Shown here: positions 26,653-35,596 of the stretch, piece by piece
Numbering within the stretch: the first letter of the stretch is position 1
Layout: every line of letters begins with the position of its first letter
Assembly (NCBI GenBank): GCA_015057435.1
Contig: SVEJ01000031.1
Coordinates: 1-36,761, forward strand
Direction of reading: 5' to 3'
DNA length: 36,761 nucleotides
Source: Lachnospiraceae bacterium
GTDB taxonomy: Bacteria; Bacillota; Clostridia; Lachnospirales; Lachnospiraceae
The notes under the pieces: generated by a model
What the model was told of the DNA's origin: nothing
What the model saw: only the letters and a program-made list of their open reading frames with translations
Databases searched by the model: none
Program-made: the position numbers and the translations under genes

Positions 26653-27963
26653 CTACTTGGTCTTTTCCGGCACAAGGAAGACAAACACTAAGGAGCTCAA
26701 CAATAACATATACGGATAGAACAGATTCGGCATAATCTGAAATGCCGATACACCTGCACCTAATTCATTAGCTGCAGATATTGCTACTAACATCTGTGCA
26801 CCATACGGAATGACACCTTGGAAGATACAAGAAAATGTATCAAGAATCGAAGCTGCTTTTCTCGGTGATATTCCATAATTATCTGCCATCTCTTTTGCGA
26901 TCGGGTTGGCCATAACAATTGCAACCGTATTATTGGCCGTTGCAATATCCATAGAACCAACCAAAAGTCCCATACCGAGCATTCCTCCCTTACGTCCCTT
27001 GAACACCTTCTTAATCAACTGTAATACTGCAGCAAATCCACCATATTCATTAATCAATGCACAGATTGCGGATACTAAAATTGCGACCATGGAAGTTTCA
27101 AACATACCGGATACACCACTTCCCATGTTAGCGAGCAAATCCGTTGGTGCTGTTGCCCCTGTAGCCAACATAATAACTGCACCACTCACAATACCAATCA
27201 ACAATACTACGAATACGTTAATTCCGATAATACCGCCAATCAATACTAAAACATAAGGAATAATCTGTATAAGATTATAATCATTCACCACTGCTTCACC
27301 CACGTCTGCACCCATAGACAGCACTGTAATAATAATCGCAGTTAAAATCGCGGCCGGCAAAGCAATACCAAAATTCTCACGGAACTTATCCTTCATCGCA
27401 CACCCCTGCCCGTTGCATGCTGCAATGGTTGTGTCCGAAATAAATGAAAGATTGTCACCAAACATGGCGCCTCCCACTACAGAACCTATGCAAAGCGGAA
27501 CACCAAAACCGGAGCTATTTGCTACTGCCACTGCAATCGGTACAATCAAAGTAATTGTGCCCACAGAAGTTCCCATCGCCAAGGATACAAAGGCACTTAC
27601 CACAAATAATACCAACACGGCAAATTGGGACGGTATAATGGACAACAAGAAATACGCAACACTCTCTGCACTACTTCTTCCCACAACACCTACAAACACT
27701 CCCGCTGCCATAAAAATCAGCACCATGGTAATAATATTCTTATCTCCGACTCCTTTGGCCATAATCTCTAACTTTGCATCAAAATTAAGCTTAGAATTCT
27801 GTATACAAGCAACCATTAATGCAATCAAGAACACCACCACGATAGGGATGTTGTAAAATCCCATTGGTATCTTCAAGACATATTCAAATAAAATTCCTAA
27901 TCCTAAGTAAAGCACTAAGAACACTCCTATCGGAAGTAGTGCTTTGTAATTTGCTTTGTTCAT
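26653..27963 (-). CDS. NhaC-type Na+/H+ antiporter family protein
   Basis: A 436-residue membrane protein with about eleven membrane segments. The VSLAMGTSVGTITLIVPIAVAVA, CIGSVVGGAMFGDNLSFISDTTIAA and NNTVAIVMANPIAKEMA segments are typical of the NhaC/ion-transporter superfamily, the acidic GDNLSFISDTT loop being in the ion path. Related proteins exchange Na+ for H+ or carry amino acids, so the substrate is open. GGGAGAA is the ribosome site. It follows the esterase gene by 58 nt and could share its promoter. Confidence 0.88.
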   Translation of the reverse strand: MNKANYKALLPIGVFLVLYLGLGILFEYVLKIPMGFYNIPIVVVFLIALMVACIQNSKLNFDAKLEIMAKGVGDKNIITMVLIFMAAGVFVGVVGRSSAESVAYFLLSIIPSQFAVLVLFVVSAFVSLAMGTSVGTITLIVPIAVAVANSSGFGVPLCIGSVVGGAMFGDNLSFISDTTIAACNGQGCAMKDKFRENFGIALPAAILTAIIITVLSMGADVGEAVVNDYNLIQIIPYVLVLIGGIIGINVFVVLLIGIVSGAVIMLATGATAPTDLLANMGSGVSGMFETSMVAILVSAICALINEYGGFAAVLQLIKKVFKGRKGGMLGMGLLVGSMDIATANNTVAIVMANPIAKEMADNYGISPRKAASILDTFSCIFQGVIPYGAQMLVAISAANELGAGVSAFQIMPNLFYPYMLLLSSLVFVFLVPEKTK

Positions 27964-28016
27964 AATAATTCTCCCATTTCACACTATGTTATCCTCTATA
28001 TAATTTCTAACAAACC

Positions 28017-28958
28017 TCATACCGCTTGTCTACGAACCACATCACGAATCCAACCCGTGATTCCTTCCGGAAAATCATCAGACATCGGCGTTTTGTCATC
28101 AAATATCAAATTCGCCTGTATCTGGTTAATCATACAATGTTGTCCCATTTCAAATCCGTAATGTATAGAAGATATTCCCTTATCTCCATTTTGCACCCAT
28201 TTTGGAAAATAACAATCAACATTGGATAAGGCATGAAACATCTTCGTTCTTGGTTCAATACACTCATCAAAACTGGCTAATTCATCATATCGTCCATGTG
28301 CTACTAAGACTTTCACATCTGCCTTTTCTATTCTAAGCAATTCTTCATCCGTCGGTACATAACCGGAAGATATGGGTATTGCTCCTATAAAATAGTCTGT
28401 ATAATCCTGCAGCAATTGCCATGTAAAATAACCACCGGCAGACGCTCCCATTGCAAATCTTCCTTCGATATTATCCATATGCTCTTGACAAACCTTATCA
28501 TAGATTGCTTTAATCGGCGCCGAATAAATGTTGGTATCATTTACAAATGTACTCCAAGACCCTGCAATACTGCCGTCCTCTAATCGTCGCTCATTTGCTA
28601 ACGGTACAATAATATATGCACCACCCATACATTCTTGGTATTCTTTCGTTGCATATTGTTCTGCACCACAACAAAAAATACAATTCTTCCCATCAAAGGA
28701 ATTATTAAGACCATGTAACCACATTAGTACCGGATATTTTTTATCTGAAGCAGCACCATGCTTAATCGGGTCATATACATAATAGGTGATATCTCCCGTC
28801 TCATCACACGGATAAAGATATTCGTCAAATAAGTCCAGATACGTCTTCATTTTAAAGGTTGGACCGTAACTGATAAATTCACCATCTGTAAGCGCATCTG
28901 CCCAAGGCGGTGGTGTCGTTTTATCTTGTGTTATTTCATGAAACTTTGGTAACTTCAT
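28017..28958 (-). CDS. Alpha/beta hydrolase, prolyl-oligopeptidase/esterase type
   Basis: A 313-residue hydrolase. The catalytic triad reads Ser173 in GASAGG, Asp225 in HGRYDE and His274 in MGQHCM; the oxyanion LHGLNN is at 81-86. No signal peptide, so cytoplasmic. It resembles feruloyl/acetyl esterase-like and PHB-depolymerase-like enzymes of gut clostridia, acting perhaps on an acylated sugar or peptide; the substrate is unknown. The ATG at 28958 has GAGGAGAA 5 nt before it; an in-frame extension of 19 residues lacks a ribosome site. A good promoter lies just upstream. Confidence 0.85.
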   Translation of the reverse strand: MKLPKFHEITQDKTTPPPWADALTDGEFISYGPTFKMKTYLDLFDEYLYPCDETGDITYYVYDPIKHGAASDKKYPVLMWLHGLNNSFDGKNCIFCCGAEQYATKEYQECMGGAYIIVPLANERRLEDGSIAGSWSTFVNDTNIYSAPIKAIYDKVCQEHMDNIEGRFAMGASAGGYFTWQLLQDYTDYFIGAIPISSGYVPTDEELLRIEKADVKVLVAHGRYDELASFDECIEPRTKMFHALSNVDCYFPKWVQNGDKGISSIHYGFEMGQHCMINQIQANLIFDDKTPMSDDFPEGITGWIRDVVRRQAV

Positions 28959-28991
28959 TAATTTCTCCTCTACGTTATTTTCTAATATATT

Positions 28992-29020
28992 ATTGTATCC
29001 TTTTCCATCACACAATTCAA
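28992..29020 (-). promoter_or_regulatory. SigA-type promoter of the esterase/antiporter genes
   Basis: Minus strand: TTGAAT (29015-29020), 17-nt spacer, TACAAT (28992-28997). Predicted start near 28985, leader about 27 nt. It separates the esterase gene from tspO. Confidence 0.65.
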
Positions 29021-29033
29021 CGACTATTTCCTT

Positions 29034-29507
29034 TTATTTGTTCAACAACCAGATAGAATAATTAAGGTATCCCGCAAATGTCAGCCACAACAAATACGGA
29101 ATATTTAACAATGCTGCAATTCTTGATATGTCTTTGAATTTCCATATCATCAAAAGCACGAGCAACCACAACAAAAGCAACCAAAAAAATGAGAATAGGT
29201 ACCATTGAAAATTAAAGAAAAAAGTAGGCCACAGAAAGTTCACAAGTAACTGCCAGCCATATATAAAAATTGCATCATCCTTTTGTTCTTTTGGCGCATC
29301 CGCAGTTAAAATCAGATAAGATGATATTCCCATCAAGCTATAAAGAATCGTCCATGCCACCGGGAATAACCATGCAGGCGGTGCCACTGGCGGTTTTTCC
29401 ACCATCGAAAAAACATCCATTCCTCCTCCGGATAACAAAGATGCCAAAGCGCCCACTGCCAACGGTATAGCAATACAAATTATCAATAAGATTTCATTTC
29501 TTTTCAT
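29034..29507 (-). CDS. tspO: TspO/MBR family membrane protein
   Basis: A 157-residue protein with five membrane segments, the normal TspO size. The PPVAPPAWLFPVAWTILYSLMGISSYLI stretch is the family's PPxWxFPxxWTxLY motif, and QLLVNFLWPTFFFNFQWYLFSF and the Trp-rich TM4-TM5 follow. Bacterial TspO binds porphyrins and may act in stress or porphyrin breakdown. The ATG at 29507 has TGGAGGAAAT upstream; the longer frame of 31 extra residues has none and would run into the divergent gene's leader. Confidence 0.92.
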   Translation of the reverse strand: MKRNEILLIICIAIPLAVGALASLLSGGGMDVFSMVEKPPVAPPAWLFPVAWTILYSLMGISSYLILTADAPKEQKDDAIFIYGWQLLVNFLWPTFFFNFQWYLFSFFWLLLLWLLVLLMIWKFKDISRIAALLNIPYLLWLTFAGYLNYSIWLLNK

Positions 29508-29628
29508 ATTTCCTCCACTGTCTGATATGACACATTTTATACTTATTGTTAATAAATATGCATTTTCTCTCACATGTATGATTTTATTTTCTATGGACAT
29601 AATAAGAAAAACAATTAGGAGGTTTATT

Positions 29629-30063
29629 ATGGAATATCAAGATACAATACACCTATTAAGAGAATGTGATGCCGGAACCAAAATGGGGGCATCTGCCATT
29701 GACGAAGTATTAGAAATGGTAAAAAAAACACCATTGCGCGATGTCCTTACCGAAAGTAGAGAACACCACGAAAAATTAGGAAATGAAATTCATTCGTTAT
29801 TAAATGAATATTCCACCGAAGAAAAAGAACCGAATCTCATGGCAAAAAGTATGTCCTGGTTAAAGACCAATATGAAACTTAGCATGGATGCATCAGATGA
29901 AACCATTGCAGATCTAATTACAGACGGGTGCGATATGGGGGCAAAATCTCTTTACCAATACTTGAATCAATATCCTGCTGCCAATGAGAAATCACGTAAC
30001 ATCTGCAAACGACTAATCGCAATCGAAGAGAAACTAAGAGATGATTTAAGAGAATTTTTATAA
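29629..30063 (+). CDS. DUF2383 ferritin-like helical bundle protein
   Basis: A 144-residue, helical, soluble protein resembling DUF2383 members, which adopt a ferritin-like four-helix bundle. Helices are clear: DTIHLLRECDAGTKMGASAIDEVLEMV, LTESREHHEKLGNEIHSLL, DETIADLITDGCDMGAKSLYQYL and NICKRLIAIEEKLRDDLREFL. The EHHEKL segment could hold metal, but a full di-iron site is not evident. Role unknown. The ATG at 29629 has TTAGGAGG 6 nt upstream. It is 140 nt ahead of the PgaC gene, on the same strand and without a strong terminator between, so co-transcription is possible. Confidence 0.75.
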   Translation: MEYQDTIHLLRECDAGTKMGASAIDEVLEMVKKTPLRDVLTESREHHEKLGNEIHSLLNEYSTEEKEPNLMAKSMSWLKTNMKLSMDASDETIADLITDGCDMGAKSLYQYLNQYPAANEKSRNICKRLIAIEEKLRDDLREFL

Positions 30064-30203
30064 AATTTTCTTTTTTCTCTAAAAAATAATAGACATGTGT
30101 CGATATACTATGGGTAGAGTTTACAGAAATTGTAAAAACATGCCACGATGGCAATTGTCATTTGGTTATAAATACAAAAGACAAGAAAGAACAGGGAAGT
30201 TCA

Positions 30204-31418
30204 ATGTTAAGACTTATAGAAGAATTTGTTTTCTGGTATCCGGCTATTATGGCTGTGACCTGGATGGTTGGTGCAGTAATCTTTTATCTTTGTAATGAAA
30301 GAAAAGGAGCACTTCCACTTTATGAAACACCGTTGGTATCCATTCTGGTTCCATGTTTTAATGAAGCTGAGACAATCGAGAAAACACTAAAAGAATTATC
30401 AAAAATTCAATATCCGAATTTCGAGATTATCGTTATCAATGACGGCAGTAGCGACAACACCTCAGAAGTTGTCATGACTCTCTTGGGCAAGTACAACAAG
30501 GTAAGATTTATTGACTTGAAAGAAAACAACGGAAAAGCCAATGCGCTCTACCTGGGTTTGCTTGCTTCTAAGGGAGAAATCCTAATGGGTGTTGACTCTG
30601 ACGCTTATCTTATGCCGGATGCTTTGAATTATATTGTTCCACATTTTACGAATCCGTATAATGGTGAACGCGTTGGAGCCGTTACCGGCAATCCGCGTGT
30701 CCGAAATCGAAGCTCTCTTCTGGCAAAACTACAGCTTTGCGAATATGCTAGTATTATCAGCTTAATTAAAAGAACACAACGAATATGGGGCAAGGTTATG
30801 ACTGTATCAGGTGTAGTAGTCGCCTTCCGTAAACGTGCCTTATTGGAATGTAAGTTGTGGGATCGAGATATGATTACCGAAGATATCGGGGTAACCTGGA
30901 AGTTGGAAAAAAATTTCTGGGATGTACGATACGAACCGCGTGCACTTTGCATGATGTTGGTTCCGGAAACTATTAAAGGATTGTGGGCACAACGAAAACG
31001 TTGGACCAAAGGCGGAATGGAAATCATCAGAAGACACCATGACATTTTCCGCAGTTGGGAGACCAGACGCTTATTTATCGTGTACGTTGAACAGATTGTA
31101 TCTATCATATGGGCACTTTGTTGGTTGCTCATGCTAATCATCCTGCTAATCGGATTATACACAACCGGCACCTGGTATGCTCTTCCATACATATGGAAAA
31201 GCTTATTCTTATCGACTGTTTGTATTATACAATTTTCAGTGGCTATGCTCTTAGACAGTCGCTACGATAAAAACCTTTTAAAGAATGCATCTGTGGCAAT
31301 CTGGTATCCTTTTTGCTATTGGTACGTCAATGCATTATTGGTAATCAGTCAATTACCTTCCTTATTCAGACGTAACAAAAAGCTTGCAACCTGGGACAGT
31401 CCGGATAGGGGGTTATAA
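30204..31418 (+). CDS. PgaC/IcaA-like processive glycosyltransferase (GT2)
   Basis: A 404-residue membrane synthase. One N-terminal membrane region (FVFWYPAIMAVTWMVGAVIFYL), a GT2 catalytic domain with Asp80 (INDGS), the DxD Asp131/Asp133, the TED base (225-227) and Q263-R-x-R-W267, then three C-terminal membrane segments. This is the layout of poly-beta-1,6-N-acetylglucosamine synthase PgaC/IcaA, which polymerises UDP-GlcNAc and passes the chain through the membrane. The exact polymer is not proved. AGGGAAG is 6 nt before the ATG; a start 42 nt upstream lacks a ribosome site. Its partner follows after one base. Confidence 0.88.
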   Translation: MLRLIEEFVFWYPAIMAVTWMVGAVIFYLCNERKGALPLYETPLVSILVPCFNEAETIEKTLKELSKIQYPNFEIIVINDGSSDNTSEVVMTLLGKYNKVRFIDLKENNGKANALYLGLLASKGEILMGVDSDAYLMPDALNYIVPHFTNPYNGERVGAVTGNPRVRNRSSLLAKLQLCEYASIISLIKRTQRIWGKVMTVSGVVVAFRKRALLECKLWDRDMITEDIGVTWKLEKNFWDVRYEPRALCMMLVPETIKGLWAQRKRWTKGGMEIIRRHHDIFRSWETRRLFIVYVEQIVSIIWALCWLLMLIILLIGLYTTGTWYALPYIWKSLFLSTVCIIQFSVAMLLDSRYDKNLLKNASVAIWYPFCYWYVNALLVISQLPSLFRRNKKLATWDSPDRGL

Positions 31419-31419
31419 T

Positions 31420-31983
31420 ATGAAAAATACAGAAATAAAAGAATTATCCGATGACTTTACAAATCCTCTTCAACAAGCTGTCGATTACGACTTTGAAAAG
31501 CATCTAATCTATGATCGTCAAAAGGGATGGAAAAAAATTATAGAATGGATACTTACCATTCTTGCATGGCTATTACTTGCAAGTTATATCATTTATCTGA
31601 TATACGGCTCCTTGGCCATTCATTACAATTGGTATCTACCGGAATTTCTGTTTTTTACAAAAGAAATGATTACGACCGTGCAGTGGTATTTTTATATCTT
31701 ATTCATTGCATTTTTGATTATCGTCATTTTTTTAATTTTTTGGAAAAATTATAACAAACAAAAATACGGAAAGTTACATCGCCGCAAATTCAAACCGGCA
31801 GTTACCAATGAAGAACTAGTCGAACTGTTTGAACTTGATCAATCCGTGATTGAGAAAATGCAAAATGAACGCGTAACTGTACTAGAACAAAACATTATTC
31901 CGGAACATTTAGGTATGGGGTCTGCCCGTAAACAGGAAAAAGAAAGTCAGAAGAATGACGAACCAAAGAAACAAAGAGATTAA
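31420..31983 (+). CDS. PgaD-like accessory subunit of the polysaccharide synthase
   Basis: A 187-residue protein with two membrane segments (about 41-63 and 87-108) and a basic cytoplasmic tail (KQKYGKLHRRKFKPAVTNEELVELFELD). This size and shape, and its place directly behind a PgaC-like gene, match PgaD, which stabilises PgaC and together with it responds to c-di-GMP in Escherichia coli. Sequence conservation in this family is low, so the call leans on architecture and context. The C-terminus is highly charged (ARKQEKESQKNDEPKKQRD). ATAGGGGG is the ribosome site. Ends at a strong terminator. Confidence 0.75.
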   Translation: MKNTEIKELSDDFTNPLQQAVDYDFEKHLIYDRQKGWKKIIEWILTILAWLLLASYIIYLIYGSLAIHYNWYLPEFLFFTKEMITTVQWYFYILFIAFLIIVIFLIFWKNYNKQKYGKLHRRKFKPAVTNEELVELFELDQSVIEKMQNERVTVLEQNIIPEHLGMGSARKQEKESQKNDEPKKQRD

Positions 31984-32003
31984 CTTCAAATAAAGCTGAA
32001 AAT

Positions 32004-32068
32004 GCCCTCATGTCACCTTGAGACATACTGCCAATATGTCCCTCCTCCCTAAGACATGAGGGCTTTTT
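32004..32068. terminator. Branched convergent terminator between PgaD and the TPR gene
   Basis: Outer arms GCCCTCATGTC (32004-32014) and GACATGAGGGC (32053-32063) form a perfect 11-bp stem followed by TTTTT on the plus strand and TTTT on the minus strand. Between them 32020-32027 and 32035-32040 form an inner hairpin, giving a branched structure. It can serve both converging genes. Confidence 0.85.
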
Positions 32069-32085
32069 ATAACCTGTTTTCTATA

Positions 32086-34464
32086 TCACCACATGCGTTT
32101 TTCTGCATCTTCTACCGACTCATACCCATATAGTTTTGCAGTATTCGTCATGGTTTCATATGCCAGATTCTTTCCATTTTGCATAAGCTCGGTAATAAAT
32201 CGCCCATATAGCACAAAAGTGGTTTCAGAATAAGTTCCTAACTCTCCGCGAAGATATGTTTCATAAGAAGTGTTATATGCATGATCTTCTGAAGTATGAA
32301 TACTTCTTGCATTATCAGCCATCTTCGGATAATGCTTTGCGAACTCCTCCATCCATGTTACTTGAATCTTCACAATCTCTTCCTGAATTGCAATTCTTTT
32401 TTCCGAAAGCGACGGAAGCTCCTTTTCCATCTGTGCATATTTTTCAGGAGCAGTAGACTTCATCATTCTTGCATACTTCTCCATAATAAGATTCCATCCT
32501 TTTTGATTGGCCTCTATCAAATCATTACGATAACTAATTAGAAGTTCTTCATTCCATGTCATATACTGACTTTTTCGCATAACAGAAAATGTTGCAAAAT
32601 CATCCTGGCAATCTGCTCTTCCGCCCTCATTTTTCACCTTGTCAAACTGATTCCACTCTAATTCTACAATCTCTTCAATGATTTCCATATACTTCCCCTT
32701 TATAATCTGTGTGCAATAATTCTCTAAAAATGGATCATTACCTGTTATCAAATTCTGATGTTTCATTTCTTCGAATATCAGCTTTGCAATCTGTTCTAAT
32801 CGGCAGACACATTGATCCAATTTATTCACTTCTGCAGAATTGTAATCTCCCTGTTTCCATGCATCTTCTTGTACCGGCAGTAAAGCCAGTTCCTCTAAAA
32901 GTTGAATTACCGGTTGCAGTTTTGTCAATTTTGACAACCCTTTTTTCTTCCATTTATAATATGGGGCATAAGTTCTATTTAACAAATACATGATGTCCAT
33001 CGCAGACTCTACTGCTTTCCCAAGACACAGATTCGCAGTTACATAATCTTTCCTTGCCATCATTCGAGCATAGTTGCTTTGTCCGTACTGTGCAAATTCA
33101 TGCAAACTTTGGGCCAGACGCAATCGCCACACCTTATCAGGATAGTAGTTCTGTAAGCGTTCCCTAATTGCAGAAAATGTTCCCAATTCATCAAAAAAAA
33201 TTTCACCATTTGTAATGGTTGCAAGTTTTTCTTCACGAACGGCCAGATAATCGATACGGTCATTATTTTCAAAATTCAAATTCGTATCCAATATTAGATT
33301 ACAAAAACGATTAATAGAAAATACACCCCGACGGTCATCCAAGAAGCGATTGTTACGAATATCCGCTTGGGATACATTGCCATATTGCGCCAACAATTCT
33401 TCATATCGTTGCTGCAACTTAAATCCGATTGCCTCATAATCTTCCTTTGTTAACCACATACAAAATCCGATTCCGTAGTCGTGATCAGCAGAAATACTGT
33501 CATCAAAACCAAAACAGTCTGACCCCTCGCCTACCAAACCGACAGCAATCCTATCTTCATATGCTTCAAAATCTGCATGTATCATCGCTTTACCATACTG
33601 CTCATAAAATGCTCTGCAACGATTAAGATTACTTATCCATTCTGATTCACATTTCTTATCGGAATCTGCACATTTGCAACTCATTTCATACTTTTCCAGC
33701 ACACGAGCGTAATTATCTGTCTTGCCTACATGTTTTTCTATCTCATTCATACCACGCTGATAATATCTTGCAGCCTCGGCATAGTCTTGTCTGCTAAAAT
33801 GTGCATCACCCATAGCAACCAATGCTGCTCCGTAGTGAAAGTCTGTGCCTCCGTCCCTTTCATATACCTTAAGTGCTTGTGACAGATAATCAAGTGCTTC
33901 CTCATAAGCTTCATCCGTTCCAATCTGCAATAAAGTCGTAGCCAGATTGGTTCGCGTATTCGCCTGTGGAATCACTGCCTCCTCATATAGATCAGCAATC
34001 TTCAAAGCCTTTAACAACAACTCCTTAGCCTTTTCAAAGTCCTCCATCTCCTGATAGACCAAACTCCAGTTATTGTATAAGCTTGCATATGCAAAATCGT
34101 TAGCCGGAACATTGATTTTATAATTATCGTACACTTGCTGATACAACAAAACGGATTCGTCACACAATCCAAAAGCACGATAGGCATTGGCAATATTTAA
34201 CAACGAAGTCGCATATTCCACCCTTCCTTGCAAGTTCATCTGGTTCATGACGGATTGTAACGTATCACAATAACCCAGAGCCTTGTCTTTCTGGGTAGTA
34301 TCTCTGCAAAAGCCAATTATTTCATTCAACAACGTAATCATCGCACCATAATCACCTGTATCATTCGCTTTTTGTATATTGTTTTTCAAAAAGGCTTCAA
34401 TGTCTGCAAGTTCGCACTTTCCAAACATATTGTCATATTCCGCTAATATACTGTTAATATCCAT
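32086..34464 (-). CDS. TPR - DUF4037 - DUF4125 multidomain protein
   Basis: A 792-residue soluble protein. The first ~260 residues are TPR-type helical repeats (e.g. LYNNWSLVYQEMEDFEKAKELLLKALKIAD). From about 295 a DUF4037 nucleotidyltransferase-like domain follows, with VGEGSDCFG (about 309-317) and the acidic ADHDYG (about 328-333) in place of the usual GS...DxD metal site. The last third is DUF4125, marked by EWNQFDKVKNEGGRADCQDDFATFSVMRKSQ (about 603-633). Possibly a nucleotidyl- or phosphotransferase acting on a TPR-bound partner; function unknown. The ATG at 34464 is 7 nt from a GAGG. The thioredoxin gene is 26 nt upstream. Confidence 0.82.
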   Translation of the reverse strand: MDINSILAEYDNMFGKCELADIEAFLKNNIQKANDTGDYGAMITLLNEIIGFCRDTTQKDKALGYCDTLQSVMNQMNLQGRVEYATSLLNIANAYRAFGLCDESVLLYQQVYDNYKINVPANDFAYASLYNNWSLVYQEMEDFEKAKELLLKALKIADLYEEAVIPQANTRTNLATTLLQIGTDEAYEEALDYLSQALKVYERDGGTDFHYGAALVAMGDAHFSRQDYAEAARYYQRGMNEIEKHVGKTDNYARVLEKYEMSCKCADSDKKCESEWISNLNRCRAFYEQYGKAMIHADFEAYEDRIAVGLVGEGSDCFGFDDSISADHDYGIGFCMWLTKEDYEAIGFKLQQRYEELLAQYGNVSQADIRNNRFLDDRRGVFSINRFCNLILDTNLNFENNDRIDYLAVREEKLATITNGEIFFDELGTFSAIRERLQNYYPDKVWRLRLAQSLHEFAQYGQSNYARMMARKDYVTANLCLGKAVESAMDIMYLLNRTYAPYYKWKKKGLSKLTKLQPVIQLLEELALLPVQEDAWKQGDYNSAEVNKLDQCVCRLEQIAKLIFEEMKHQNLITGNDPFLENYCTQIIKGKYMEIIEEIVELEWNQFDKVKNEGGRADCQDDFATFSVMRKSQYMTWNEELLISYRNDLIEANQKGWNLIMEKYARMMKSTAPEKYAQMEKELPSLSEKRIAIQEEIVKIQVTWMEEFAKHYPKMADNARSIHTSEDHAYNTSYETYLRGELGTYSETTFVLYGRFITELMQNGKNLAYETMTNTAKLYGYESVEDAEKRMW

Positions 34465-34490
34465 CATCCATCCTCGCACCTGTCCTGATT

Positions 34491-34799
34491 TTACTGAATC
34501 AATTCTAATACTGCTGCCTTTGGAATAAATCCAAGTGAGCGATTCACTTCTTCTCCATCCTGAAATACAATCAACGTAGGAATGCTGGCTACTTTAAACT
34601 GCATAGCAAGCGCTTGTTGCTCATCCACATTGATTTTACAAATCTTAACATCTTGAACTTCTTCTGCCACTTCATCTACAACAGGTGCCAACATCTTGCA
34701 TGGCGGACACCAACTTGCCCAAAAATCCACCAAAACCTTTCCCTGATAAGCGCTTACTTCTGTTTCAAAATTCTCAGTAGTCAATTCTATAACTGCCAT
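34491..34799 (-). CDS. trxA: Thioredoxin with CPPC active site
   Basis: A 102-residue thioredoxin of normal length: beta-strand VLVDFWASW, active site Cys31-Pro-Pro-Cys34, KINVDE, and the cis-proline in SIPTLIVF. Standard thioredoxin has CGPC; CPPC changes redox potential and is seen in some anaerobes. It should reduce protein disulfides in the cytoplasm. AAGGAGGAA precedes the ATG. It lies inside an operon (epimerase, SDR, trx, TPR) rather than beside a thioredoxin reductase gene, suggesting an accessory rather than the main thioredoxin. Confidence 0.93.
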   Translation of the reverse strand: MAVIELTTENFETEVSAYQGKVLVDFWASWCPPCKMLAPVVDEVAEEVQDVKICKINVDEQQALAMQFKVASIPTLIVFQDGEEVNRSLGFIPKAAVLELIQ

Positions 34800-34842
34800 A
34801 AATAATTCCTCCTTGCTATTTTTACATAGGTTTATACTAATA

Positions 34843-35592
34843 TTATAAATAAGGGCTTGCTATTTCATTCTCTGCTTTTTTTACCGCATCCTCAATCGTC
34901 ATACCGTGAAAATCGCCTGCTCCAAACCATCTTCCTGATTTCTTATCATCAACGAACGCACCGACAACCACGCCCGGAATCGCACTTTCCGGTGAATTCG
35001 GTGCCTGTTCACCGCCTAAATCTGTGCGGCACCAGCCAGGATCTGCCAGATTAATCATTACATCTGTTCCTTCATATTTTGAACCCAAATCTCTCGTCAC
35101 TTTATCAAGTGCTGCCTTACTCGCAGAATATCCCGCCTGTTGCGGATCAAGATTAATGCCACTTGATGTGTTTACAATTCTTCCGAAGCCGCGTTGTACC
35201 ATCTTTGGAAGAAAATGATAACAAATCTTCATCGGTGCCATTGTATTAATGCGGAAGCTAATATCATAATCAGACATCGGTGTATCCAAATATGCATCAC
35301 GATACGCAATCTGCACACCCGCATTATTGAGGACGATATCAATCTGTGTCTTCTTCTCTTCTATAACCTGTAACATTTTATCAATTGCATCAAAATCGGA
35401 TAATTCCGCTTCTACAACGTATGCTTCTACACCCATAGATAAGACTTCTTTCAATACTGATTGGCAATGTTCTCCCCTACGGCTGTGTAATACAAGATTA
35501 CAGCCCTTACTCGCCATAAACTTCGCCGCCTGATAACCAATTCCTCTGCTTGCACCTGTAATAAGCGCCCATCTTCCCTTAACATCTACCAT
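34843..35592 (-). CDS. Short-chain dehydrogenase/reductase
   Basis: A 249-residue classical SDR. TGASRGIG (12-19) binds NAD(P), NNAG is present, and the catalytic Tyr/Lys appear as YSASK with the Ser in NTSSG. The DPGWCRTDLGG segment after the active site is characteristic of carbonyl reductase-like SDRs. The Arg in TGASRGIG and the basic HSRRGE patch after strand 2 suggest NADPH preference. Substrate unknown. The ATG at 35592 has GGAGGT 9 nt upstream, itself within the end of the epimerase gene whose stop lies 4 nt before this start. Confidence 0.9.
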   Translation of the reverse strand: MVDVKGRWALITGASRGIGYQAAKFMASKGCNLVLHSRRGEHCQSVLKEVLSMGVEAYVVEAELSDFDAIDKMLQVIEEKKTQIDIVLNNAGVQIAYRDAYLDTPMSDYDISFRINTMAPMKICYHFLPKMVQRGFGRIVNTSSGINLDPQQAGYSASKAALDKVTRDLGSKYEGTDVMINLADPGWCRTDLGGEQAPNSPESAIPGVVVGAFVDDKKSGRWFGAGDFHGMTIEDAVKKAENEIASPYL

Positions 35593-35596
35593 GTTC

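Noticed and set aside
30064..30203. Possible c-di-GMP riboswitch ahead of the PgaC gene
   Set aside because: Neither the GEMM-I core nor class II landmarks could be found; only two tiny inverted repeats are present.
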